Source: Euryarchaeota archaeon UBA23
GTDB taxonomy: Archaea > Thermoplasmatota > Poseidoniia > Poseidoniales > Thalassarchaeaceae
Assembly: GCA_002498725.1 (NCBI GenBank)
Contig: DAIJ01000012.1
Span: 15,024-26,935 of the forward strand
Direction: 5' to 3'
Length of the DNA: 11,912 nt
The notes beneath the pieces are model-generated. The model saw nothing but the letters and a program-made list of their open reading frames with translations, made no database searches and was not told where the DNA came from. The position numbers and the translations under genes are program-made. The first letter of the stretch is position 1. Each line of letters begins with the position of its first letter. Shown here piece after piece: positions 1 through 6,778 of the stretch.

Positions 1-711
1 TGGGTTGAAGAAGGAAAGTCCGTTGATGTATCTGTGAGTACAGTGAGTGAGGATTTTGACCCAAGAGGAGCTTCCTTCGAACGATGCGATGATTGGGAGT
101 GTAATTATTACAACAATGCAAATGAAAGTATTCCCGGTTATGAATACATAGGACAAATCGACGTGAGGAAGAACAGGACATATGATGTGCAATTTATACC
201 CACAGACGAAAATAATGAAACTGTTATGGTTATTGTAACTAAAGAAACCTTTCCTACGCCAGGTATTATTTTGGTCGCGAAGTTTTTTGGCGGGGTTCTA
301 GGAATGATGATTTTTATGAAAGCGGCATATCACACTGCTAAAGAAATGAGGGCTGAGTCGGAGCAAGACCTGTTTCAGAAACAGAGAAGAGGAGAAGGGG
401 TTCTAGTTGCAGTAAGAGATGGTGATGAATATTGGTCTGGTGTTTATGGGGCAGAGGATGCCACATTAGGCGAGTTGCACAAAGCACTAAATGAAGCAAG
501 AGAATTCTGGATTTATTATCTTAGTATATCAAAAAGTTCGTCCGAATGCTTCGTTCAATACAGCCGTATTGAAGGACTATTTGAGCACTGGGAAGGCGGA
601 GAGATGGTGTACTCAGAAAAGGGGGATAGTGCCATGGCCATCTCTTACTATATGAAAATCGAAAGACCCGTTACAGAAGAAGATAATTCCGAAGTATGGT
701 GGAAGAATTGA
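1..711 (+). CDS. Unrecognised single-pass membrane protein, 3' part (5' end outside window)
   Basis: The frame is open from base 1 and gives 236 residues before TGA at 709-711, so the true start almost certainly lies upstream; an internal GTG at 34 is possible but has no clear ribosome site. Residues 1-85 are acidic and Asn/Tyr-rich, include a Cys pair (ERCDDWEC) and look like the end of an extracytoplasmic beta-rich domain. One hydrophobic segment (about residues 88-110, TPGIILVAKFF...) is followed by a charged region (TAKEMRAESEQDLFQKQRR), consistent with a membrane anchor and a cytoplasmic tail. The last 110 residues are soluble, with several Trp and Tyr. I do not recognise the family and assign no function. 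The gene converges on the small membrane protein gene at 728-1081, with 16 bp between their stop codons. Confidence 0.7.
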   Translation, partial: WVEEGKSVDVSVSTVSEDFDPRGASFERCDDWECNYYNNANESIPGYEYIGQIDVRKNRTYDVQFIPTDENNETVMVIVTKETFPTPGIILVAKFFGGVLGMMIFMKAAYHTAKEMRAESEQDLFQKQRRGEGVLVAVRDGDEYWSGVYGAEDATLGELHKALNEAREFWIYYLSISKSSSECFVQYSRIEGLFEHWEGGEMVYSEKGDSAMAISYYMKIERPVTEEDNSEVWWKN

Positions 712-713
712 AA

Positions 714-719
714 TTTTTT
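714..719 (+). terminator. T-run just after the stop of the first gene
   Basis: Six T residues start two bases after the TGA at 709-711. Archaeal RNA polymerase commonly terminates on U-runs without a hairpin, so this is a plausible terminator for the truncated plus-strand gene before it meets the convergent gene. It is short, and no stem-loop is evident. Confidence 0.35.
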
Positions 720-727
720 CAGAGATT

Positions 728-1081
728 CTATGCCCAAGCTAGGTTGGAGTCGACCCAACGAGCCGTGTTCTTTTTCCCAACGAAAATCCAATACAAACCA
801 AGAGTCAGGGTAGAAAGAAGTAATGTTTTCAGCCAGACTATGAAAAATGAGCCTGCGTTTCCTGTAAATTTGATTCTTTTACCGTCAATAAGAGCATTGT
901 CTGCCCACGCATTGTAATACATTACAGTAGTCCATGGAACTGCAAGGAATAGTGTGATTAAATTGATGAGGAAAAGGCAAACTCTAAGGAAAAACATGCC
1001 TATTCCTGATTCTGCCATCATAATCTTCCAGTTTCCTGGAGTTGGTGCGGCGGGCTGCATTGCTTCTGGAGTTGTTTCCAT
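728..1081 (-). CDS. Small two-helix membrane protein with DUF898-like motif
   Basis: This 117-aa protein starts at ATG 1081. A Pro/Ala-rich N-terminus (residues 1-20) is followed by a hydrophobic helix at about 28-50 and a second at about 78-100. Between them lies DNALIDGKRIKFTGNAGSFF, and the second helix contains the motif TLTLGLYWIF. 'Small-residue substrate-like loop, F.G....F..W, then TLGxY' resembles the repeat unit of DUF898 (YjgN-like) membrane proteins, but those are usually about three times longer with more helices, so this would be a single-unit relative. Function is unknown. It is the last gene of the minus-strand block, 54 bp beyond the stop of the PINA-like ATPase, and a perfect inverted repeat at 1100-1120 lies in that gap, so it may be transcribed from its own regulated promoter. 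Confidence 0.75.
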   Translation of the reverse strand: METTPEAMQPAAPTPGNWKIMMAESGIGMFFLRVCLFLINLITLFLAVPWTTVMYYNAWADNALIDGKRIKFTGNAGSFFIVWLKTLLLSTLTLGLYWIFVGKKNTARWVDSNLAWA

Positions 1082-1099
1082 AATATTGGACTAGTATGT

Positions 1100-1120
1100 C
1101 TACGAATAACATATTCGTAG
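1100..1120. promoter_or_regulatory. Perfect 8-bp inverted repeat with 5-nt centre, possible operator
   Basis: CTACGAAT (1100-1107) and ATTCGTAG (1113-1120) are exact reverse complements around the centre AACAT. The repeat sits 19-39 bp upstream of the ATG at 1081. A TATA-like TTAAAATA on the minus strand (1139-1132) is centred about 25 bp upstream of the middle of the palindrome, so the palindrome would cover the predicted transcription start. That is the usual place for an archaeal repressor site. It could instead be a short RNA hairpin at the end of the ATPase message, but no T-run follows it on the minus strand. Confidence 0.45.
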
Positions 1121-1131
1121 TGGGTTTGGTG

Positions 1132-1139
1132 TATTTTAA
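1132..1139 (-). promoter_or_regulatory. TATA-like box for the 728-1081 gene
   Basis: Read on the minus strand the sequence is TTAAAATA, close to an archaeal TATA element. It overlaps the stop codon of the preceding ATPase gene and lies about 50 bp upstream of the ATG at 1081. No convincing BRE purine pair was identified. Position and AT-richness are the only support. Confidence 0.3.
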
Positions 1140-2536
1140 CGACGCCCGCCTTTACCTTTTCTTCTGCCTTTGCGTTTTTTGCCAGAATTTTCCCATTGAC
1201 GGCTTCCTCTACTACGCCATTCTTCGAGATTGCCTGCACCCCAAGAGTCTTTTTCGACCCTCTTTCTTAGAGCTCGTGGGAGTTCCGTTACAGATTTGAC
1301 ATTGAGTTTTATTCGTCCTAAGTCCTTTTCCAATGAACGGATTGCGTCCCCGCCGGGGCCCACCATAGCACCCACTGCTGAGTCGTCAACATATATGTCG
1401 GCTGAAGAATCTGTAAGAAATTGGGCATGTAAAATAGAAATGCCGGTTAAACGTGTTGCTTCTCGCTTCAATTCTTCTGCTGCAAGTCTCCAAGCGGGAC
1501 TGCCTCCCTCTCCTACTTCTCCACTTACGGGGACTACTGCTATTTCCGAGCCAAATGCGAACATTTCGTGAGTCAATTCGCCGCTAGGAAATCTCTTGAT
1601 TTCGATAACTGGTCTGCTGAGATCTGATTCCATTCCTGTTGGTGCACGTACGACCATTTTGAGTTCGAGAATTTCACTCACTTGTCCCTTTTCGATATTT
1701 ATCACAGTATCAAGGACTTGTGAAATTAATCCTAATTCGACTTTGCCTACTAGTCTTTGGATTGCCTCTAGAGCGCTATTAGCATGCGTTACACCAAGTA
1801 ATCCGACACCTGCTAACCTTACATCTCCAAATATCTCGAAGTCGCGTGCCCTCCTTACTTCGTCAAAAATAACAAAATCGGGGCGTACGAGGAATATTAC
1901 TTCGGCTGTTTTTTCCAAATCGCCTTCTAGAGGAGCATATTGCGTCACTCTTTGGGGGACTTGGAGATCGCGGGGCGCCTCCATTGTCTTGACCATTGCA
2001 CCTACTGTTTCATCCAAATGTGCGGCTATAGCTTGGGCGAATGTTGTCTTTCCACTTCCTGGCTTTCCTACAACAAATACTCCTCGATGATGGTCTGATA
2101 GGCGGCGTATCAATTCATCAGGTAATTCATAATCATCCAATCTAAGGTGGGCTACTGGCCTTACCACAGTTATTTCCCATGCTTCTGAGAAGGGGGGCCA
2201 TGCGCAAGTCACTCTGAGATCACCGATTTGCATTATTCGACAGCCTTCTCTCTCTATCTCGATAAAACAATCTGATCGTGATTCATGTTGTTCTACAACA
2301 ACACTCAATTCATCTGCTAATGATTCCAAAGAAGGTTTGTCCCATGCCTCCCCCTCTACTTCTTCTAGTCTTAATTCTGTGATGTGCCCAGCCTTGACTC
2401 TTGGAGGACATTCGGCCTTCAAAAACACCGTTGAAGCGGTCTCGTCGGATAGTAGAGATTCTAATTTCTCAGGTAAAGGGGGGTGGTCGCCGAAAGCCGC
2501 CATATACCTATGAGTGAGTCTGCGGCCTTTCACCAT
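1136..2536 (-). CDS. PINA-like P-loop ATPase with KH domain, lacking the PIN domain
   Basis: The 466-aa protein has a Walker A motif GKPGSGKT (residues 157-164), a Walker B stretch FVIFDEV (221-227) and a sensor-like VTHANS (249-254), as in the PilT/VirB11-type secretion ATPase fold. Residues about 375-420 form a KH-like RNA/DNA-binding domain with the GxxG loop at GPGG (393-396). The C-terminus (453-466) is a Lys/Arg/Gly tail. Order and motifs match archaeal PINA/COG1855 proteins, hexameric helicase-like ATPases that have been linked to Holliday-junction processing. Those normally begin with a PIN nuclease domain of about 130 residues. Here the protein starts (MVKGRRLTHRYMAAFG) at what should be the post-PIN linker, and an in-frame TAA just upstream (2549-2551) rules out an extension. 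It starts 7 bp after the stop of the small membrane protein gene, so the two are likely co-transcribed. Confidence 0.85.
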   Translation of the reverse strand: MVKGRRLTHRYMAAFGDHPPLPEKLESLLSDETASTVFLKAECPPRVKAGHITELRLEEVEGEAWDKPSLESLADELSVVVEQHESRSDCFIEIEREGCRIMQIGDLRVTCAWPPFSEAWEITVVRPVAHLRLDDYELPDELIRRLSDHHRGVFVVGKPGSGKTTFAQAIAAHLDETVGAMVKTMEAPRDLQVPQRVTQYAPLEGDLEKTAEVIFLVRPDFVIFDEVRRARDFEIFGDVRLAGVGLLGVTHANSALEAIQRLVGKVELGLISQVLDTVINIEKGQVSEILELKMVVRAPTGMESDLSRPVIEIKRFPSGELTHEMFAFGSEIAVVPVSGEVGEGGSPAWRLAAEELKREATRLTGISILHAQFLTDSSADIYVDDSAVGAMVGPGGDAIRSLEKDLGRIKLNVKSVTELPRALRKRVEKDSWGAGNLEEWRSRGSRQWENSGKKRKGRRKGKGGRR

Positions 2537-2543
2537 TGGGATG

Positions 2544-2870
2544 CTAGTTTAGCACATTAACAAACCATCTGAGAATTAATGTCGAAGTAATTGCTAGCCC
2601 TAATGATTCTACCATTGGAAATGTAAAACTGTTAACATAGATAACGACTTGAATAAGTGTTATTATTGCTAAAATAGCCATTTCACTAAGTGTTGATTTG
2701 GACCAACCAGATTGTGTTTGGATGTGTTTCCTGTTAGACCAAACCTGCCACAGTATTATAATTACTAGAAGAATTAGTAAGTGGCCAAAAATCCATCCCA
2801 TTTCAGCCCCGAAAGCATCATTTAGATTGTCTTGAAATGCCCCCAGAATTGGAGACGCGAGGTCGACCAT
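2544..2870 (-). CDS. Small three-helix membrane protein of unknown function
   Basis: The frame can start at TTG 2876, but the ATG at 2870 (giving 108 aa, MVDLASPILG...) is the more ordinary choice; no Shine-Dalgarno motif precedes either. Three hydrophobic segments are visible at about residues 25-45 (IFGHLLILLVIIILWQV), 63-80 (MAILAIITLIQVVIY) and 86-106, with a polar, basic loop (SNRKHIQTQSGWSK) between the first two. I do not recognise a family. The gene lies between thrC (42-bp gap) and the PINA-like ATPase (7-bp gap) on the same strand, so it is probably part of one transcript. The tight coupling to the ATPase raises the possibility that it anchors that protein at the membrane, but this is only contextual inference. 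Confidence 0.75.
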   Translation of the reverse strand: MVDLASPILGAFQDNLNDAFGAEMGWIFGHLLILLVIIILWQVWSNRKHIQTQSGWSKSTLSEMAILAIITLIQVVIYVNSFTFPMVESLGLAITSTLILRWFVNVLN

Positions 2871-2911
2871 GTTCAAGCGAGTGGTTACTTGTTCTTCAAA
2901 TCACAGGAAGT

Positions 2912-4225
2912 TCATTGACGGATTACTCTTCTTATTTCGTCAATGTCTGCTGAAGTGCGGATGGGGGCATTTGCTCGTTTTGAATTGATATTTGGTAGTT
3001 CGTTCATGTGATAGCTTACAACGATTTTTGGGTCTTTGAGAACGTGCCCTGTTAGGACGCCAACTACTTTTTCATTAGGTTTGATTATGCCTTCTGAAAC
3101 TAATCGTTTGATTCCAGCAACCGTAGCACAACTTGCTGGCTCGGCCCCTATTCCATCCGCATCGACCATCGCCTTTGCATCCATTATTTGATTGTCAGAA
3201 ACTTCTGTAACTATTCCTTTCAATTTATTCAATCCTCTCATCGATTTACGCCACGAAACTGGAGATCCTATCTTTATTGCAGAAGCTATGGTTTCGGCTT
3301 TTATTGGGTTCATCTCCTCTCCGCTGTTCCATGCAGTGTAAAGTGGATTTGCTCCTTCTGCTTGGATTACTGCTAAACGCGGTAGTGCATCTATTATACC
3401 GACCTCATAAAGTTCCAGCAAACCTTTGGAGATGGCAGTATTATTGCCTAAATTGCCACCCGGCAAAACAATCCAATCTGGTATTTCCCAATCAAGGTCT
3501 TGTAAGATCTCGAAGCCTATTGCCTTCTGTCCTTCTATGCGGAATGGATTTATTGAATTAACAAGATAGATTCCCTCGGTATCACATACTTCTTGCACCA
3601 ATGCCATTGCATCGTCGAAGTCTCCTTCAATTTGAATGGTCTTGGCCCCATAGGCTAAAGCCTGACTCAACTTACCAAATGCTATTTTCCCTTCAGGAAT
3701 AAATACAATTCCATTCAACCCAGATAGTGCAGCATATGATGCCATTGAAGCGGAAGTGTTTCCCGTCGATGCACACGCTACTGCAGACATTCCAATGTGT
3801 TTAGCGAGAGTTATTCCAACTGTCATTCCTCTGTCTTTGAAAGACCCTGTGGGGTTTTCTCCCTCGTGTTTTAGCCACAGATTTTCCAAACCTATTTTTT
3901 CTGCTAGAGTTGGCGTTTCATACAAATGTGTTGAGCCTTCTCCTCTTGTAGCGGCTATTTGTTCCAAGATGCTTTCAGGGAGAGGTAAAATCAATTCCCG
4001 AAATCGCCAGACTCCTGATTTATCCAGAGGATTTTTGGAACCTAGGCGGCGGTCTAATTCTTCCCTAGTTAATTCGCATTTGCTTAAATCGTGGATTACG
4101 TCAAGTGTACCAGAGCATTCACATCTGTAGCGTAACTCTAGTCCGGAGTAAGTAGCACCACAAATAACACACTCCAGATGCCATGGTGCGTGTTGATTCA
4201 TTATACGGGCGAAAGACTCACTCAT
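2912..4225 (-). CDS. thrC: Threonine synthase
   Basis: PLP-dependent enzyme that converts O-phospho-L-homoserine to L-threonine and phosphate, the last step of threonine synthesis in the cytoplasm. Numbered from the upstream ATG at 4240 (442 aa), the protein has an N-terminal zinc-ribbon with C24xxC27 and C40xC42, the Schiff-base lysine K135 in NPTGSFKDRGM, the STGNTSAS segment (158-165), a glycine-rich PLP-phosphate loop GGNLGN (261-266) and the GAEPASCAT motif (365-373). Length is typical of archaeal/plant-type fold II threonine synthases with a zinc-ribbon. I prefer the second ATG (4225, 437 aa) because AAGGGG lies six bases upstream of it; the ATG at 4240 has no such motif. It is the first gene of the minus-strand block and is divergent from the glycosyltransferase gene. 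Confidence 0.95.
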   Translation of the reverse strand: MSESFARIMNQHAPWHLECVICGATYSGLELRYRCECSGTLDVIHDLSKCELTREELDRRLGSKNPLDKSGVWRFRELILPLPESILEQIAATRGEGSTHLYETPTLAEKIGLENLWLKHEGENPTGSFKDRGMTVGITLAKHIGMSAVACASTGNTSASMASYAALSGLNGIVFIPEGKIAFGKLSQALAYGAKTIQIEGDFDDAMALVQEVCDTEGIYLVNSINPFRIEGQKAIGFEILQDLDWEIPDWIVLPGGNLGNNTAISKGLLELYEVGIIDALPRLAVIQAEGANPLYTAWNSGEEMNPIKAETIASAIKIGSPVSWRKSMRGLNKLKGIVTEVSDNQIMDAKAMVDADGIGAEPASCATVAGIKRLVSEGIIKPNEKVVGVLTGHVLKDPKIVVSYHMNELPNINSKRANAPIRTSADIDEIRRVIRQ

Positions 4226-4279
4226 CTTGAACCCCTTCATGACCGATGATGAGATAGAGGTGCTCTGTAACCCGGAGGC
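4226..4279. promoter_or_regulatory. Short divergent intergenic region between thrC and the glycosyltransferase gene
   Basis: Two divergent genes begin within 54 bp (39 bp if thrC starts at 4240), so both promoters must lie here or inside the opposite coding sequence. I see no clear TATA box on either strand. A GGAGG at 4274-4278 sits only one base before the glycosyltransferase ATG. Confidence 0.4.
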
Positions 4280-5509
4280 ATGGTAGATGACAAGACGAGG
4301 TTGCTTGTTGTCAAAGCGGCGATGAGTGTTTATGGAGGTGCGGCAAGAGATTTATTGCGCAATTTACCAGCAATCACCGATCATTTCGATGTTCGATTCT
4401 TGTGTCTAAATTTACGAGATTCCCAAAAAACATTGATTGAGTCTATGGGCATTGAAGTGCTGTGTCCAGAAAATCAATGGGAGGCAAAGGGAGGTCTCTG
4501 GAACGAAATTACGGCCGGTCAAGAACGCAGTGCTGCGAAGGCTTGGCGGGCTTTTGACAGAGTAGAGGAGGCAATAGAATGGGCTGACGCTATACATCTG
4601 ACTGGCGGTAATGGATCTATGGAATTCCCAGCTTTAGTACCTACGGACAAGCCTATGCACTTACATTTCCTAGAATCTAAACCAGGTATTCATGATGATG
4701 TAAGTCATTTGAAGCCAAATGGAAGAGGGTCGTGGAAACCCAAACTTCTACATTTTCTACAGATTAGACAGCGCTTGAGAATTGAGAAATCATTCAAACC
4801 ATTCGAGGACAATAAATCTTGGACGGTGAGTGCTAATTCGGCCTTTTCTGAATCTAATTTGAAGCGGATTTATGGTTTTAATGGAGGAGTTCTACATCCT
4901 TCAGTTGATCTTTCGGAATTCCCAAGGCAACCTAGTTCTGGAGAATCTGCAGCATTTGAATCCAGCGAAATCAGAAATAACGGCCCATACGCAGTGACCA
5001 TAGGGCGTATTTCTCGATTCAAAGGCACATACGAAGCTGTCGAACACCTATCTGGCAGTAACCTGAATCTTGTCGTTATTGGAGGTGGTTCCGATGATGA
5101 TGTGGAGGAGTTGAAATCCTTCGGAGAAGATCATGGTGTTTCTGTTAGCGTTCTCTCTGAATTATCTTCGGAACAGATGCGTGCAGTTATGCGAAATTCT
5201 GTTGCCATTATTGGGCTAGCTCATGGAGAGGCTTTTGGATTGACTCCTATAGAAGCAATGGCACTGGGTGTGCCTCCCATTTTCGTAAATGAAGGAGGAT
5301 ACTGTGAGACTATAGTTGATAGAATAAATGGTCGTCTTCTCAAACGCGGAGACTATAGTGCTTGGAAGGATGCTCTTGAAGAGGCAATGAATATTAGTAC
5401 AAGAGAAGATTGGGCTAAAGCCGGACTTAATAGAATTGAGGAATTGGGCCTAACTCCTGAAAATCATGCTATTAGATTGAAGGAGATAATTAGGAGCATT
5501 GCAATATGA
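4280..5509 (+). CDS. GT-B fold glycosyltransferase, GT4 type
   Basis: The 409-aa protein has the two Rossmann halves of a GT-B enzyme. The N-terminal strand and glycine loop are at residues 6-22 (TRLLVVKAAMSVYGGAA). The C-terminal nucleotide-sugar half begins near 237 with YAVTIGRISRFKGTYEAVE. The diagnostic E-x7-E motif is HGEAFGLTPIEAMALG, with Glu317 and Glu325 contacting the donor sugar nucleotide in this family. Retaining GT4 enzymes transfer sugars to lipids, proteins or small molecules in the cytoplasm; donor and acceptor cannot be read here. The ATG at 4280 keeps the first beta strand, although GGAGG lies unusually close (one base). A 12-codon out-of-frame ORF (4287-4325) with better spacing ends in ATGA over in-frame Met15. 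The gene overlaps the next by 4 bp (ATGA), indicating translational coupling. Confidence 0.9.
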   Translation: MVDDKTRLLVVKAAMSVYGGAARDLLRNLPAITDHFDVRFLCLNLRDSQKTLIESMGIEVLCPENQWEAKGGLWNEITAGQERSAAKAWRAFDRVEEAIEWADAIHLTGGNGSMEFPALVPTDKPMHLHFLESKPGIHDDVSHLKPNGRGSWKPKLLHFLQIRQRLRIEKSFKPFEDNKSWTVSANSAFSESNLKRIYGFNGGVLHPSVDLSEFPRQPSSGESAAFESSEIRNNGPYAVTIGRISRFKGTYEAVEHLSGSNLNLVVIGGGSDDDVEELKSFGEDHGVSVSVLSELSSEQMRAVMRNSVAIIGLAHGEAFGLTPIEAMALGVPPIFVNEGGYCETIVDRINGRLLKRGDYSAWKDALEEAMNISTREDWAKAGLNRIEELGLTPENHAIRLKEIIRSIAI

Positions 5510-6768
5510 CAGATTTAGCGGAATTACTTGAGGCGCGAAATCGTCATATTAGCAATTCCCTATCTATTGGCCATGATAAGCCACTTCATATTGTGAAGGG
5601 TGAATTACAATACTTGTATTCGAAAGATGGCACTAGATATCTCGACCTTGTGAATAATGTCTGCCATGTTGGTCACTGTCACCCAAAAGTTGTTGCCGCC
5701 GGTCAACAGCAAATGTCTGTACTGAGTACTAATACTCGTTACATTTTTGAGGGGTTAACAAAATATATCTCACGAGTTGCAGACACTCTTCCCGAAGGGC
5801 TTAATGTTGGATTTATGGTTAATTCTGGCAGCGAGGCAAATGAGTTAGCAATTCGTCTTGCTAGAGCTTACACCGGATCTTATGACATGGTTGTAATTGA
5901 CGGAGGGTACCATGGAAATACGAGTATGTTGGTTCAACTTAGCCCATACAAATTTCTAGGACCAGGAGGAGTTGGTGTACCTGAATCGTGGGTTCATGTT
6001 GCCCCTATACCAGACAATTACCGTAGAGGAATGTTTGATCACAATGAAGAAATGCGAAATACCATTTTACAGGCTGGGAGAATCGCCGGACTTCTCGTCG
6101 AACCGATGCTGTCTTGTGCTGGACAAATTCCTTTGCCAGAAGGGTTTCTAAAACAGGCTAAAAAATATGTTCATGAGGCAGGAGGGTTACTAATTGTTGA
6201 TGAAGTTCAGGTTGGATTTGGAAGAGTTGGTACCCACATGTGGGCATTTGAGGAGGAAGGGGTTGTCCCAGATATTGTTGTTCTTGGAAAGTCCATAGGG
6301 AATGGGCATCCAATGGCTGCTGTTTTTACGACTAAAGAAATCGCAGCGTCTCTAGGCGAAATGGAATGGTTCAGTTCAACTGGAGGGAATCCTGTGTCTT
6401 GTGCGATTGGGAATGCAGTTCTGGACGTTATTGAAGAGGAGTGTTTGTTAAATCGGGCCAAAGAATTGGGAGAATATTTTGTTAGTGGCCTTAGAATTTT
6501 GCAACAAAAATACCCTGTAGTGGGAGATGTTCGTGGCCGTGGTTTGTTTATTGGAATTGAATTGATTGAAGACACAATTACTCTCACTCCCGCAGTTAAT
6601 GAAGCCAATAGAGTAGTGAAGGAAATGCGAAAGAGAGGGGTTTTATTGAGTACTGACGGACCTCTACATAACGTTATCAAAATTAAGCCCCCGATGGTAT
6701 TGGAAAGAGAAGATATTGATACTACTCTTAGACATCTAGATGTCGTGTTAAGTGAGGGTGTTCTATAG
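5506..6768 (+). CDS. Class-III PLP enzyme, ETNPPL/PHYKPL-like phospho-lyase
   Basis: This 420-aa fold-type I PLP protein has NSGSEANELAIRLAR (106-120), GYHGNT (134-139), the cofactor aspartate D232 in LLIVDEVQVGFGRVG, and the Schiff-base lysine K262 in GKSIGNGHPM. Segments such as WVHVAPIPDNYR, GGNPVSCAIGNAVLD, RGRGLFIGIELI and LLSTDGPLHNVIKIKPPM track closely with what I remember of the animal AGXT2L1/AGXT2L2 proteins. Those are not transaminases: they are phospho-lyases acting on O-phosphoethanolamine or 5-phosphohydroxylysine and releasing phosphate and ammonia. Assignment to that subfamily is from memory; an ordinary omega-aminotransferase is the alternative. An APH-fold kinase follows after 10 bp, as expected if it makes the phosphorylated substrate. 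The start overlaps the glycosyltransferase stop by 4 bp, with AGGAG about nine bases upstream. Confidence 0.88.
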   Translation: MTDLAELLEARNRHISNSLSIGHDKPLHIVKGELQYLYSKDGTRYLDLVNNVCHVGHCHPKVVAAGQQQMSVLSTNTRYIFEGLTKYISRVADTLPEGLNVGFMVNSGSEANELAIRLARAYTGSYDMVVIDGGYHGNTSMLVQLSPYKFLGPGGVGVPESWVHVAPIPDNYRRGMFDHNEEMRNTILQAGRIAGLLVEPMLSCAGQIPLPEGFLKQAKKYVHEAGGLLIVDEVQVGFGRVGTHMWAFEEEGVVPDIVVLGKSIGNGHPMAAVFTTKEIAASLGEMEWFSSTGGNPVSCAIGNAVLDVIEEECLLNRAKELGEYFVSGLRILQQKYPVVGDVRGRGLFIGIELIEDTITLTPAVNEANRVVKEMRKRGVLLSTDGPLHNVIKIKPPMVLEREDIDTTLRHLDVVLSEGVL

Positions 6769-6778
6769 GGGAGTAAAT

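Noticed and set aside
696..917. Short plus-strand frame overlapping the end of the first gene and the convergent small membrane protein
   Set aside because: It is antisense to the DUF898-like protein, which has coherent membrane helices; the product itself shows no features.
1596..2090. 164-codon plus-strand frame opposite the PINA-like ATPase
   Set aside because: Antisense to Walker A and Walker B coding sequence, Ser/Thr-rich composition typical of a shadow frame, no recognisable domain.
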